Source: Aristolochia californica (lineage: Eukaryota > Streptophyta > Magnoliopsida > Piperales > Aristolochiaceae). Taken from it: 64,000 nucleotides of DNA. The notes below the pieces were generated by a model. It worked only from the letters and a program-made list of their open reading frames with translations. It made no database searches and was not told the DNA's origin. Made by a program: the position numbers and the translations under genes. Of the stretch, positions 51,451 through 63,890 are shown piece by piece. The stretch's first letter is position 1, and each line of letters opens with the position of its first letter. The stretch lies in NCBI GenBank assembly GCA_029961685.1, contig JARWKL010000010.1:2108001-2172000 (forward strand), read 5' to 3'.

Positions 51451-54400
51451 TGTGTTGTTATTGAGTTTCACTTTTGTTCAATTTAATTGGAAGAAATCAT
51501 GGAATACGTTGGTGCATGGTTTGATTTTTGCATGGCATTGCTTTATTTTTGTTCATGCATCTCATGTTAGTCTTTGCATGGTGGTTTCAGTTGAGCAGCA
51601 TATCATCATGTATATGAATTGAAGAGCTTCTTGCATAAAATTTTGAATATGTGTATTGGAATAAGTATTTTTAGGTAAATGAAATTTTTGAATGTTTTTT
51701 TCTAATTTTAAAATGAGATATCCTATAAACCACTACTGTCAAACTTGTAGGAAATTATGATTCCCTGAACGTAGGTGCAAATATGATTCTTTATGGTTTT
51801 GAGTCATCTGGTATGGAAATAAGTAGATGGAGTTACTTCTTTATTTTTTATTTATTAGCTTTATTTTTTTTTTAGCAAAGATGAAGTTATCCTCATTTTA
51901 GTTATTGTTTTTTTTTAAATGATTCTTACTTTAGTAGCTGTGCAGTTTTTAACAGTGGGTCAAAACATAATTGTTAGATAGTTGGAAGAGAGATTGAAGA
52001 AAATACAGAAGAAAAAAGAAGAAGAAAGGAGCAAATAGGTCTGCGAGGTGGAGCCTATTATTCAATGGGGAAAGTCGGCCCCCATTCTCTTTATTAATCT
52101 TACTTAAGTGATTTTACAACTTGACAAAAATGCTCCTCATAAGAGGAGTTATACATCAATGAGTGTAAAAACTTTAAAGCATCCAGAATTTACTAGTTAA
52201 ACCACAGCAACTTTAAACTACTAATCTGGGCCACTTTGACTATAATATTACAGAACTACCCACACATGAAATTACTAAAATACCCCTGACTTCTAACACT
52301 AAGGGTGTAATAGGTGGTCATTTTGTGGTCCAATGAGTAACAGTGGTGTTTGTCATCACTATTTCTCATGATTGGGAAAAATTCATGATTTTCTATGTCA
52401 ACTAGAAACTTCTAGCACAATTTTTTCTTCATATAGTAGCATCAGGGCATTTGTTTCAGTGACAACTTGTGGGAATTTTTATTTAATTTTTTTTTTATTT
52501 GTGAGGATGGGTGGGGGGTTGTATATTTGGTTGGTTTCTACTGTTTGGTCTGGGGTCAAGCATCCGGTGCCATGTGTAATCAACAGTCAAAGGAAAAGAA
52601 GTATACCACTAACTTTGTATTTGAAGAGTTTGTCGCCTGTTACATACTGCTTCATGCATAATTTAGGTGGAAACAGGGGGCATGAGACATTTTTATTCTG
52701 GTCCCAGTTCAGTTATTGTAGATGTCAGTTCCAAAACTGAAACTTATAATCAAGAGATAAAAAGTTGGGTACTCAATATAAGTTATAAGGCACCAGAGTG
52801 TGATGTGGGACAAGTACGCATATTTAAATTGAGGCATCGGATTGCTGATTAATTGGCTTTGTACAGAGAAACAGAGAAGAAGAAAGAAGAATTGGGAATG
52901 AGAAGAAGGAGAATTGAGAAGGGGAAGAAGAAGAAGACTTGAGAAAGAGAGGAAGAAAGAAGAAATTGGCGAGGAGAAGAAGAAGAATAGAGAAGAAGGG
53001 GAGCCGAAAAGGAGAGAAGGAAGAGAAGGGAAACAAAGAGATTTTAATAAATTCATCTTCAAATCTGCATCCAACGTGCAATTACGACCTATTAATAACT
53101 AAAATTGAAATTAAAACTCAAAAAAAATAAGATTAATATCTGATAAATCCAGTAAAATCAGGAAAATAAACTAAAAAATAAAAAAAAAATAAGAGATTAT
53201 AAAAATAAATAATCTCAACCATAATTGGTGGGTCCACTGGAACCCGATGGGCATACTGGTGTCCCCACCAGAGTCCTAGGCCAGGACTTTTGAGGTTATT
53301 TTGGCTATTACAAAGTTGATGGATTAGCTAATTTGTGGTCATCACATTTTATGAAGATATGGATGGTGGGTTAGTTTTGGTAAGTTGAGTAGAAGTCACT
53401 TCAGTGATCATGCTTTTGAAATGGAAGCTTTATTTACCTATGCCGCTTATAGCCTGCGTTAACCCACTGAACTTCTGATACAATGTTAAGCAGGCATGAC
53501 TTATGAGGTGCCATTGGTATTAGGGTTTCTAAGAATGAGGATTACCAGGGTCTTTAGGAGGTCCATGGATTAGTTAACGGGTGTTCATAATTGGTTATAT
53601 TTGGCTGTGAAACTCTGGTAAGCATGAAGTCAACAGGATGGTTAAAAGTTATTACTTAGATGGAGCAGTGCCTTGTGCCTTATTTTATGTTATCCTTAAG
53701 CTAGATTTAATCATCTCTCTTTCATTGTGTTTAAGAAAAAAAACTGTGCTCTTTCTACCTTTCTCTTGCACTCGCACTACTTGCGCTAGACTTTCTTGTG
53801 GAAACTTTTGACTAAAATAGCAAGTTGCTGTCATATTGAAGCTTTTAGTTAAATGACAAGTTGTCACAACTACAGATTTTCTGTTTTAGATCTTAAATGA
53901 CATTGGAAGTTGAAACATATTTAGAACATCGGAAAGCCAATCCTTTCTAACTTGAGCTTCCTTCCTCCTTATTTTGTAAACAAGAGTGCTCTTTGGGGTG
54001 GTCTCCTATCAGTTGGTATTTTTGAGCCAATCTTCAACATCATGGTGCTCTGCATTGTTCTCTTCTCACCTGCATGTTCTCTATAATAAGGTAAATATGC
54101 TTCTCAGTTAAGGCGTTACCAACTTGTAAGTCTGCAGGTGGCACCATCATGTCAGCCAATCCTTTCTAACTTGAGCTTCCTTCCTCCTTATTTTGTAAAC
54201 AAGAGTGCTCTTTGGGGTGGTCTCCTATCAGTTGGTATTTTTGAGCCAATCTTCAATATCGTGGTGCTCTGTTGTTCTCTTCTCACCTGCATGTTCTCTA
54301 TAATAAGGTAAATATGCTTCTCAGTTAAGGGGTTACCAACTTGTAAGTCTGCAAGTGGCACCATCATGTGGTCATCACCATTCAGCTTAGCAAGTAGTCT

Positions 54401-57400
54401 GCAAAGCCCAGTATTTTTTAGTTTCAAATTCTGGTATTCTCCACTCGGATATGATTCCTTAGAATGACGGCTTTCACTTCGTATTTTGCTTAGCTAGTGA
54501 CACAAGCTTCATTGAATTCACATAAAGCAAAGACCGTCTGCTATTGTCTTATTTTGGCACCAAACATTGGAAGATGAGTAAGATTTAGAGAAACTTGAGG
54601 TTGTGATCATGAACCACTTGAATGGAGAACAATCTGTAGTCCTGTTCTTAGATAGTTACATTCAAATTCTAAGCTTGATCCTAGTTTTTCAATTCTTTGA
54701 CGTGAGTCTGCAACATGTTGTTCATTGCTTTGTTTACTTCTTCTGTTTGAACCATCTGTCTTCAATTTTATTATTTCAACTCTTAATGTTTCCTTTTCTT
54801 TTTTTGCTTCAACGGTGTAATGTTTTAAAACTTGACCTACTCGAGCCATTGGATGTGGTTCAATTGGTTAGCGCAATGGTTCAACTAGTTCAACCAGTCA
54901 TGTGTACATATATGTAAATAAAACACACATATGTGTGTATACTCCCTAAAGTTAAATACAATGATGTTGATTGTAATACTGTGAAGTTTGGTGCAAGGCT
55001 CATCCTAAAATGACTAGCCACTTAGGAGGCCTATTGTTCATTCTTATAATTCATTCACTTCTCTTAAGATTTCTTAATGTAGGACTTTTTTCCACTTCGT
55101 TCTTCCCTCACGTCCAGGCTTACACATAACGGGTTTGTGACATGTCCATATTACACAAACAACTTGGCTCTCACCTCATGGAGCCTATAATACACAAATA
55201 ACCTGGGGATCGCATACTAGGCCTTGGCCCACACACTGTACCTACTTTGATACTATGTGAAGTTCAAAATGACTAGCTACTTATGAGCTCTATTGTTTAA
55301 CCTTATAATTCATTCACTTCTCTTAGGATTTCTCAATGTGGGATTTTTTTCCCACTTCATAGATATCAAATACTTTATTTTTAATTTTTCAAACTTTGAT
55401 GATTACATGATGATAATGTAATAGTTATAAAATATTTAAATATAATTACATACACGCTTCATTTATTTTATCTTCTAGGATATTTAAGTTATGTTCTTGA
55501 AGTACCAAATTTATATATTTTTACTTGCAAGAATGAACAATATTCACTAAAGTAAATAATAACTTTTAAATAAATATGAGATGCTTAAATTGAAAAAGTT
55601 AATAAAAAAGGGTCTATACTGTGATGTAAATACTATAACACTATATAAAATATACAAAATCAATCAACTTCAAGGTAGCAATATAGTGTCGATTGTGGTT
55701 CAATGGTTCTTTACACCTTTTGAGGGATGGTTGCTCACTAGTTTTAGTTCTCCCGGCTGCATGTTTTGCTGATGCTTGAAAAGCATTCAATGTGACCCAC
55801 CTGGTTGGACTGGGTCATCCAAAAATTCAAAAGCCAGATAGTGCGGCTGTGTTTGATCTGGTCTGGTCGTCCCTTTTCAACAAGGGGACCCTTGTATCTG
55901 TTAACAGTCCCATCTGTGTTAGTCTTAATAGTATACACCCAACGGCAGCCAATAGCATCTTTTTCAGGAGGATTCAATTCTTCTTCTTTTGATGGAGCTT
56001 ATCAAGCTCTTCCTTCATTGCTTGTTGCCAGCAAGCTTGAGAAGAGGCCACAGAGTATGATGAAGGAATGGATTGAGAGTGTAGAGCTGCAAGGAAGGCA
56101 TTCAAAGTGGAAGCAGTGAAGGAGGAAATAAGCCATTAGTTGTTTTTTAGGCAGGAGGCTGACCCTTATTCTCTCTGGGAGATATTCGTCCTGGATGTTC
56201 GGTAGGCAGTGCTGATGATTGATTAGGATGTCAATCTTGCAGTCTCTCTAGATCAGTAGTGGGAAAGAATGGTCTTGGGATCACAGTCAAGCTGGTTTGA
56301 CCTGCTGGACCAGACTGGGTTTCAAACATGGCTAGCTTGTGTTACTTGGTTTACTTCTTGGTACATTAATTATACTGAGCTTCTTGCATGTGTTGTGGAA
56401 GGATACTCTGTGTGACTTTTTACTTATCTATTTATTATTTTGCAATTGGGCTCACTGAATCATGATCTCTTTATTTTTAATAATTATATATCCTCTTTTA
56501 TCATATGATCATACTTCTGCCATGTGCCTGATTTCCACAGAGTATCTCTTTCTTCTTGTGCAAAGCCATAGATTGACTGCTTTGAAAGTTACCTTTTTTT
56601 TTTTAAGGCTCATATTGCATTTCGAAAAGAAAAAGGCTCATATCAACTTTTTTTTTATAAAAAATGTAGGTTCATATTCCTTTGTCATCTGTATTTGGTG
56701 GAAGCCATCTGACCTTTAATTTTTAATAAGAGTATTAAGAGTGCTGTTGCTGTTTTGCAATTTCTAAGAATTGACTATTTTATCTGTTCATATGCTGAGA
56801 ATTTCACACTTCTTTCATGAGTATTATCTTTGTGCTGTTTGTTGTGGTTATTCCTTTGATAGTCAAATGTGTAATTCTCAGGTGAAAGGTCCATCAGGTG
56901 AGCAAATTCATGATTCTCGTGACAAAACCAGTGAGAAGCTTGAATTTGTGGTTAACAAGAAAGGTCTTCATCAGTTCTGTTTTACCAATAAATCTCCTTA
57001 CCATGAGACAATTGACTTTGATATACATGTTGGCCACTTTCAGTACTCTGATCAGCATGCAAAAGATGGTGGGTATCTTGACTTCTGATTAGATTTCACT
57101 GGTCATTTATGGGAAATGACCCTCTAATTCCTGTTATCTCTGAATTCTTTGCAGAGGATTTCAACCCTTTGTTGGAACAAATAGCAAAGTTGGAAGAAGC
57201 TCTTTACAATATACAGTTTGAGCAGCATTGGCTGGAGGCTCAAACTGACAGGCAAGCAATAGGTATGCTAAGATCTGGTAGTTATTCCTGATGCTTTACT
57301 TAAATCTCTGTTTGGTTAAATTCATGCTTTCCCCTTGGATTGTCTGAAAATAATTTTGCTGACAAAGTAAAAAATGTTTTTCTCTTACAGTCAATGAAGG

Positions 57401-57524
57401 AATGAGTCAAAGGGCCATTCACAAGGCTACTATTGAATCGGCTGCACTTATTGGGGCTAGTGTGCTCCAGGTCTATCTTCTCCGTCGCCTGTTTGAGAGA
57501 AAGCTTGGTTCATCTTGGATTTAG
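51115..57524 (+). CDS. p24 family cargo receptor, beta subfamily (p24beta3-like)
   Basis: Four exons, 51115-51324, 56882-57068, 57155-57262 and 57391-57524, give 212 residues. Residues 1 to about 25 form a signal peptide, cleaved before IRFVIDREECFSH. The GOLD domain follows (about 26-125), with the cysteine pair REEC ... FCFTNK and the conserved KSPYHETIDFD. A coiled coil comes next (about 138-172, KLEEALYNIQFEQHWL), then a membrane segment (ALIGASVLQVYLL) and a short cytosolic tail RRLFERKLGSSWI. p24 proteins form hetero-oligomers that load cargo into COPII and COPI vesicles between ER and Golgi. A leader intron is likely: GACGCAG|GTAATC at 49817 and GTGCAG|ATG at 51114, putting the acceptor right against the start codon. 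The first coding intron is 5.6 kb. Confidence 0.95.
51364..51450. repeat. compound microsatellite (CT)n(AC)n(AT)n
   Basis: CT units, then about 30 AC units with one AAACAAAC interruption, then AT units, starting about 40 bases after the 5' splice site of the long p24 intron. Confidence 0.96.
51972..52298. mobile_element. probable solo LTR in p24 intron, about 327 bp
   Basis: Starts TGTTAGA and ends TCTAACA (7-bp perfect inverted ends with TG..CA form). The flanking 5-mers ATAAT and CTAAG match at only 3 of 5 positions, so a target duplication is not convincing. No internal coding sequence. Confidence 0.5.
52860..53045 (+). repeat. purine-rich (GAAGAA)n tract in p24 intron
   Basis: Almost pure A/G on the plus strand over about 185 bases. 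Lys/Glu-rich and Phe/Ser-rich frames in it are artefacts. Confidence 0.9.
53936..54372. repeat. two-copy tandem duplication, 219-bp period, in p24 intron
   Basis: GCCAATCCTTTCTAACTTGA starts at 53936 and again at 54155. The units run to TGGCACCATCATGT and differ only at a few sites (for example AACATCATGG versus AATATCGTGG). Confidence 0.92.
55008..55365. repeat. two related 90-bp stretches (LTR-like) in p24 intron
   Basis: ATGACTAGC, TATAATTCATTCACTTCTCT and a GGATTTTTT/GGACTTTTTT before CCACTTC occur at about 55010-55100 and again at about 55266-55360. Tracts of this kind are common in plant LTRs and other dispersed repeats. The element is not identified. Confidence 0.55.
55750..56115 (-). 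pseudogene. copia integrase/reverse transcriptase junction fragment in p24 intron
   Basis: On the minus strand, ACWQQAMKEELDKLHQ (about 56040-55990) and, after a frameshift, IGCRWVYTIKTNTDGTVNRY (about 55955-55895) match the start of a copia reverse transcriptase. It breaks down further on. It is antisense to the host gene. Confidence 0.8.
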
Positions 57525-59650
57525 GCGTCCAAGTTGTAATCTTACTTGGTGCAAAGAACAACAAAAGAACCTTTTCTATGGTATTCTGTCCAAGAGATTC
57601 TGGCTCTCTTTAAGCCAAGTGTAATATCCAATTATACTGAACCCAATTTTTTTCTAAGAGATTTTATATAATTAGATTCCAACTCTAGTGGACACTCACC
57701 TTTTTAGATTTAGGCTCTAGAATGTCAATCTTTCTAAATTTCGAGGTTATAGAAAACATGTTATAAAGAAAGTTGAAATACAAATGTAAACTGTGATAGG
57801 TTACACTTTTCTTTAGAGAAATAACCAAACTCCTATGGGTAATAGTCAAATGTGTGGAGCTTGTAGAAACTAGAGATGATAAGAGGAAATGTAATTGTTT
57901 CAGTATTTTATCTTACAAGAACTTGAGACACAAATATCTATAGAAGGCTTTAGGTATATAATACAAGCTCATTGAATGCCTTGGGAGTTGCTTATGTCTA
58001 CAATAAGTATGTTGGGTAGCAAAACTTACCGATTTAGATAACTAGACAAAAATATGCTTTGAGCAAATGATCGATCATACTTTTTCAATCATCGATCATT
58101 GAGCTCCAATGATTATATTTTTTTTGGATCCCCATGGCCTAATAATTGATCATTATCTATAAAACATGATTGATCATGCTTTATAAACCGGTCATGCAGT
58201 ATTCTAGATGATCGATCATGCTTTATACACTTACCTTCCAGTATTCTAGATGATTGATCATTCACTATAAAGGATGATTGATCATGCATTGTGATAAAAT
58301 ATTTGTTTATTTCTTCTTTATCAATCATAAGTTCAAACTAATGATTGATCATGCATATTAGTAGAAATTTCAAATAAGCTTTAAACATGTGAATATGAGG
58401 AATTATTATTTCTAAAACATTTGTATGATATTTTAAAACACGGGTTTAGAAAAACTTGATGCCCTAATCCTCGAATCCACACTTTACCCAAGTTTTAGAA
58501 ATTAGCTGGTTATCCTCTTACATGACTAGAGTTCTTAAGAATTTCTATGATACTTGGACTCTATATCTCCAATCCTTCATGCCCCATTCTTTGTGGGTGG
58601 TTCTTCAATATGATTTGTTCTTGCTTTTGTTTGAAGTCTCTCGTGTTTGATTGAAACAGTTCTTCCAAGTAGACTTTGTGTGAGTGTCTCTTGAAGGCAA
58701 TATACATTTCTTCTTCAAAATAAAAAAATGTTTGATTTACAACATTAGTTCACTAATTTAAGTCTTGTTATAATAAAAATTAGGGATTTAGAGTCAACCT
58801 AAGTCAATAGAATTTAGTTATCTAACTTATAAATGTGACACTAGGTTAAAGAGTGAACCAAAAGTATGTTATAATTTAACCTAGACCTAAGTTTCAACTA
58901 GGTTACATAATGATAATTTATTACTATGTTATGATTCATCTTAGACCTATATTATTATTAGGTTTAGCTTTCAGCTAATTGAACTCATGAATATTGATTA
59001 TGATTTCAAAACCAGGCACTCTTAACTCTAAAAGTTTCTTGCCAACAATAAAAAATGTCTGATTCACTTATAATTTCTGATTACAATTCAATTCTTTCAA
59101 AAGTCATTTAGTGCGAAACATGCGAAATAGTTATCTCAACTGTGTGATCATGATCAACGACTATCTCAACTAAGTATTGGATTAGCCGTGCAAGGTAGTA
59201 AGTGAAATGGGTTAGGAAGGGCCGGTTCAGGTTTTCTCAAGAATAAAATGGGTTGAAGAGAGCAAAGAGGAGCTCTAAGGGTATTTCCGTCTCAACATTA
59301 ATAAATTATAATATGTTATATTATTTTTCATGCGATTGCGAGGCTCCCTAGCACTCCCTCCTTGCGGATCGCTGTCCGCTTCTGTCTTCTCTTGTCGACT
59401 TCTTACATATCTCGCGGTTCGAGATTTTAACGAGAAGTAGGCTTTGGCAGTCGAAACGCGGAACGCGTGGTTTTGCTGGTCTTGGTTTTTCTTCTCTTTT
59501 GGAAATTGCGATTGGTCTCCTCTGCGTTCCGATTCTGAATTTCCAAAGCAAGTTTACTGGAGTTTCATGAATCCTGTCGCATTTTGGTTTAGATATTCGT
59601 GAGGGTTCTGTTGAGAAGTCCTTTGTTTCTGATTCTGGTGAGAATCGTCG
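57525..59650. other. 3' region of the p24 gene and intergenic
   Basis: A likely 3' UTR extends to about 57650, then AT-rich sequence with a clustered GATCATC-type motif (58067-58352, listed separately). From about 59340 the GC content rises and the leader of the next gene probably begins. No gene seen. Confidence 0.45.
58067..58352. repeat. cluster of ATTGATCAT/ATCGATCAT motifs
   Basis: At least eight copies of (A/G)T(T/C)GATCAT within 286 bases, spaced irregularly. Two longer direct repeats, AGTATTCTAGATGAT, lie at about 58198 and 58241. The motif core TGATCA is palindromic. No gene lies here. Confidence 0.7.
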
Positions 59651-60448
59651 CGTTCTTCTTCTATGCACGAGGATAATTCTTCGATTTTTTGGAGTGCTTA
59701 GGGTTCTCGAAGTTGGGAGCCAAGAACTGCGTTAGAAAAGGTATTGTGTCTTTATTATTATTGTGGTAGTACTGTTGATGGAATTTTGAAAGCGTATTTA
59801 TCTCTAAGTCTTGGAGGCTGGATGTTAGTTGATTTTACGTTGTGCTCGAAGTATCTAAGTGAACTTGGATACCTTCTGTTTAGAGCAAGCTTTCTTTTCT
59901 GAGGACTTGCAAATTTGGTTACTGGGGGTAGAAGTCCTTTATTACATCTTACAAATGAGCTACGATTGATTGTAGAGTCTCATTTTTCTCATTGTTCATT
60001 ATTTAGTAGCTTATTTGAAGGTCAATTATATCTATATGTTTACATGTAATATTAGTGGCTTCTGTTCTAAACCGAACATCTTCCAACGCTTCGTACCAGG
60101 TTTGTAGGGTGATTTTTTTTTTTTTTTTCATCGTATGGACGAACTATTGTTTTTAACCTTAGTCGCATGAAGATGCTATGGGTATTGGTGGGTGGTATTG
60201 TGGGGCTACTTTTCTTGTGTTCTAATGTGATTAAGATAGCCTGCTTTAGTTCCCCTTTAGCGTTCAGCTGAAGATTGTAGACTAAGTGGAATCAAAACAC
60301 TTGCTATTTTTCAGATAAGCGTCTGAGCAGAACAAATATGCGGTGGCAGAAAAGTAATTGGTGGAAACAGTGCCCAGAAAGAAACAGTTGTAAACTACAG
60401 TCATTCTACTTGTTGAAAGCTCAAGTCTAAATCTTAGGAGAAGGGACA
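59651..60448 (+). other. 5' leader and probable leader intron of the J-protein gene
   Basis: TTAGAAAAG|GTATTG at 59740/59741 and ATTTTTCAG|ATAAGC at 60314 are a good donor and acceptor. The remaining leader to the ATG at 60449 carries no upstream frame of note. Confidence 0.5.
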
Positions 60449-63400
60449 ATGATGTCTCACCATCAGTCTCAGCAAAGAGCCCAGCCAGGGAGAACCTGTT
60501 GCATGCACAAGGAGAAAGGAAAATCAGCTCAAGTTGTGATTATTGACATTGATCAAAGTGATTGTAGCAATGTGGATTTCGTGGACGTTCCAGAATCTTC
60601 TCATAAAAAAGGTAGGGTTTTTTCTAGATTAAGAACAAACAGAAAAGGCTTTGCCTGGAATGTTATCAGTATAGATGATGAAAATGGTTGTGATCTAGAT
60701 AGTGACATCACGTCAAGTAGAAAGCATTATGCTAATGAGAAGAACAACCATTGTTTCACTGAAGAATCAGATGATGAGGACTGTCAAATATTTTATGAAC
60801 GAAGAAATTTACCTTTTAAGTTATCAAAGTTCTCTCATCAGTTCTCTGGAAAAGTGCATCCTAGAAACCATTTTGATCTGTTTACTGATTCTGAAGTACG
60901 TCCATCAGAAAGTGACAACTCAGATTGTGAGGTAATGGAAGGCAGTATGGGGAAAATTCGTGAACAATGGGAGAAAGCTGCATCGAGAAAAAAATCTTTA
61001 GAGGATCAGATAAGTACCTCTGAACCTTGTACTAATCCTCAAAAGCCTCAACATCGTAAGAGCTGTAAAATTTTTGATACAGACAACAATGGAAGTTGCT
61101 CATATTCAGAGACATCAGTACAATCTAATTGTTGTGATGGCATGGATAATCAGGTTAATCATAATTTCTCTGTGGACAGTCTATTTTTCCAACATGATGA
61201 TGTCACTGTGAAAGGTTCTGGTCAATTTGTTAACCAAGATTGTCACCAGGACAAAAATGATTTGGTTTCAGAAGCACAATTGGCATCCAGAGCTCAAGCA
61301 GGGTATGAAACAGAATTTGACCATGAGTACAGTAGTTTTACTAACAGAGGAAAATCTGGCCAAGAAAAACATGTCACTGTACAGGATGAAGGACTAGATC
61401 ATCTTGGACACACAAAGGTTGTCATTGAAGGGCCTTGTTCCGAGGAGGGACTTGTTTCTGGAACAGAAATGGACCCCAAAAGGGCGATTTTTGAAGAGAA
61501 AGAGGATTGCTGGGAGGACCATTTTGTGAATACCGACAGAGATGAAGTGATTAAGAATAACAAGGAATTGGCTCGTGGAGAGTTTTTTCATCGTGAAGAT
61601 GGAACACCTGAAGAGGGGTCAGAGCAGAAGTTTTTGATTAGTGATCGTGAAAGACTCAAGGAGACTGAGGAATACAAGCGTGCACAAGATGAAGAGTGGA
61701 GAGCCAGACGGCAACAGTTGCAAATACAGGTGTTGATCTTTCTCCACAAAGAGCTTTTAGGTTCTGATCTTGCTTCATGGTAGAGTACTTGGGAAAGCTA
61801 CACCATGGGAGCTGATCCCTTGGCTTTGTGATGATTTGATGCATTTCAAAAAAATCTGAGAAATAAAGATTGGAAGAAAAAGTTGCCTCTCACTGCATTA
61901 TTTCATTAATATTTGCTGGTGATGCTACTTATTTTGCTATCAAAATTAGCAGTCCTGCTAAACACCCTGACTTGCAAGGGGAATGCATCTGTGGAAGCTG
62001 CATCAAGGAACTACTCTAGTTTTAACAAGCAACCAAACTTGTCCAACAGACAGGATACTATTCCATATTAAAAAGAATTTATTTTCTATTTTATAAAATT
62101 AATAAAGACAAATCGGGATAGAATATTAAGGTTAGAAGTAATTTTAGGATTATAAATTTTAATTGTTGAAATACTTATCCTCAAGTCTATGCAATAAGGA
62201 TATATGTTATTTTAGGGCAAAAAAATAATTTATATTTAATTAGAGTCTCAATGAATTACAGAGAATTAAAAAATATTAATTCCAGTTAGTTTAAATACTT
62301 ATCCTTGAGTGGGCCTTGTGAATTTAAATGGCATATTGAGAATAATTGTAGAGTTTTCATTAATGTGGACTGTCTAAGAATTAGATACACAAATAATTAT
62401 TATTTAAATTATGATGAATTTTCTCATTATAAATTCATCAAGGCCAAACATTCCTGGGTAATAGCCATAGGCAAAATGATGCTCTTCTAATACTTTTTGC
62501 CAATAATGCTGCTTCTTTAGCTACAAAATAAGTGGATGTAACTAAAACTTTTGTGCCATGTACCTCTTGTTTTCTGACTGACTTCCCGCACCCCCCATAA
62601 CACACACACCCACCCACAACTTTCCCTTCTTGAAATGCAGTTTCCATAGTCTTTTCGTATACTTTTGCATATTGTAGTAATGACACTTCATATCCTACAT
62701 ATGATAAATAAGACTATGCTGATGTTCATGGTTTTAAGACTGCCAGTTCAACTGGACATGTTTTTCATTTATGTAGGCAGAAGAAGCAAAACAGTTACGA
62801 AAGAGAAAAAAGGCAGAAATTTTGCGATTACTGGATATGGAGAGAAGGCAGAAGCAGCGTGTGGAAGAAATACGTGAATCCCAAAAAAAGGTGCTTATTT
62901 CAATTTCATCAACCTAGTGTTTCTCGCATGGTTTTTGTATTGGTTGCCAAGTACTGTTTCTTGTACATAATTTGGTGTTTGTCTTCTGTGTTTTCTTATA
63001 TTCTAAACTACTTTGATCAATATTACTATTTTTTTGCTAGTTAGGTCAATACGTTTTGGAATTAATTCTGTCTGACTGATTTATCTTGGTTAAACCTGTA
63101 AACTTCTTGACAATGTGGCCAGGCATCGGCAAGCTACTGGACATGTGGCTTGGGTCCTTAGCAGTTTTCCTTGAAGCACGTCAAATGCACCTCTAAACAT
63201 GAAATTGCATATTCGAATCTAAATTAAATGTTTTTACTTATATTTTCTGGTGCCATTTTCAGGATGAAGAAACTATAAATTTGAAAGAGCAGCTTCGTGT
63301 TGAGGTGAGGAAGAAACTTGAGGTATTGGAGCTGAAGTATGGGGACATGGCTTCACTACTTCGTGCCTTAGGCATCCATGTTGAAGGTGGACTACACCCC

Positions 63401-63890
63401 ACATTGCATGAGGTGAGGGATATGTTTCCCTTTTGATACTCCTTTTTTAATATAAATTGAAGGATACCTGTTTACTTGAGCAGAACATGTTCACCTGGCT
63501 GCTTCAAGAAATAATCTTTTTAGAGTGTGATTTCAGTGCTGGGTCTAATATTCCACCCACTAATAGCACTCTTTAAGTACTTTCATTTTCTATAATTCCA
63601 TGGTTGAATCTTTCTCACCCCAATGCTCTTCCTGCTTAAGAAAATAAATGAGTTCTGATATGTATATTTTCAGCAATTATCTGTGTATAGATGCCAGCAA
63701 GAATATGTACTATCATAAAGTATAACCAAGGTTTCTTAAACTTTGGCAGATCCGTGCAGCTTACAAACAAGCCTTGCTTAGATACCATCCAGATCGATCA
63801 TCTACAGCTAGCATTGGCCAGCAGGTTGAGGCAGAGGAGACCTTCAAATTGATTTCTCACTTGAAGGAAAAACTTCTGCCAACCGCATAA
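60449..63890 (+). CDS. J-domain (DnaJ-like) protein with C-terminal J domain
   Basis: Four exons, 60449-61729, 62777-62890, 63263-63412 and 63750-63890, all in phase 0, give 561 residues. The N-terminal 410 residues are acidic, polar and low in hydrophobics, probably disordered, with a basic K/R cluster (about residues 50-70, possible nuclear signal). A highly charged helical stretch follows (about 405-480, RRQQLQ ... RKRKKAEILRLLDMERRQ), probably a coiled coil. The J domain ends the protein: helix I DMASLLRALGI, helix II IRAAYKQALLRY, the HPD motif in RYHPDRS, helix III AEETFKLISHLKEKL. HPD is the contact that stimulates Hsp70 ATPase. A leader intron is likely (59741-60314). The client is unknown. 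The unusual C-terminal J domain recalls auxilin-like proteins, but no clathrin-binding motifs were recognised. Confidence 0.92.
61730..62776 (+). other. first coding intron of the J-protein gene
   Basis: GT at 61730 and TATGTAG ending at 62776. AT-rich in the middle. Translation can run on from exon 1 to 61783, but that extension lacks motifs. No nested gene recognised. Confidence 0.7.

Noticed and set aside
54850..54900. tRNA-like A-box and B-box (GGTTAGCGCAATGG, GGTTCAAC)
   Set aside because: The two boxes lie only a few bases apart and no cloverleaf can be drawn. At most a SINE relic.
61730..61783. Read-through end of the first J-protein exon as a real C-terminus
   Set aside because: A good donor at 61730 and three downstream exons in phase restore the HPD-containing J domain. 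A retained-intron form remains possible.
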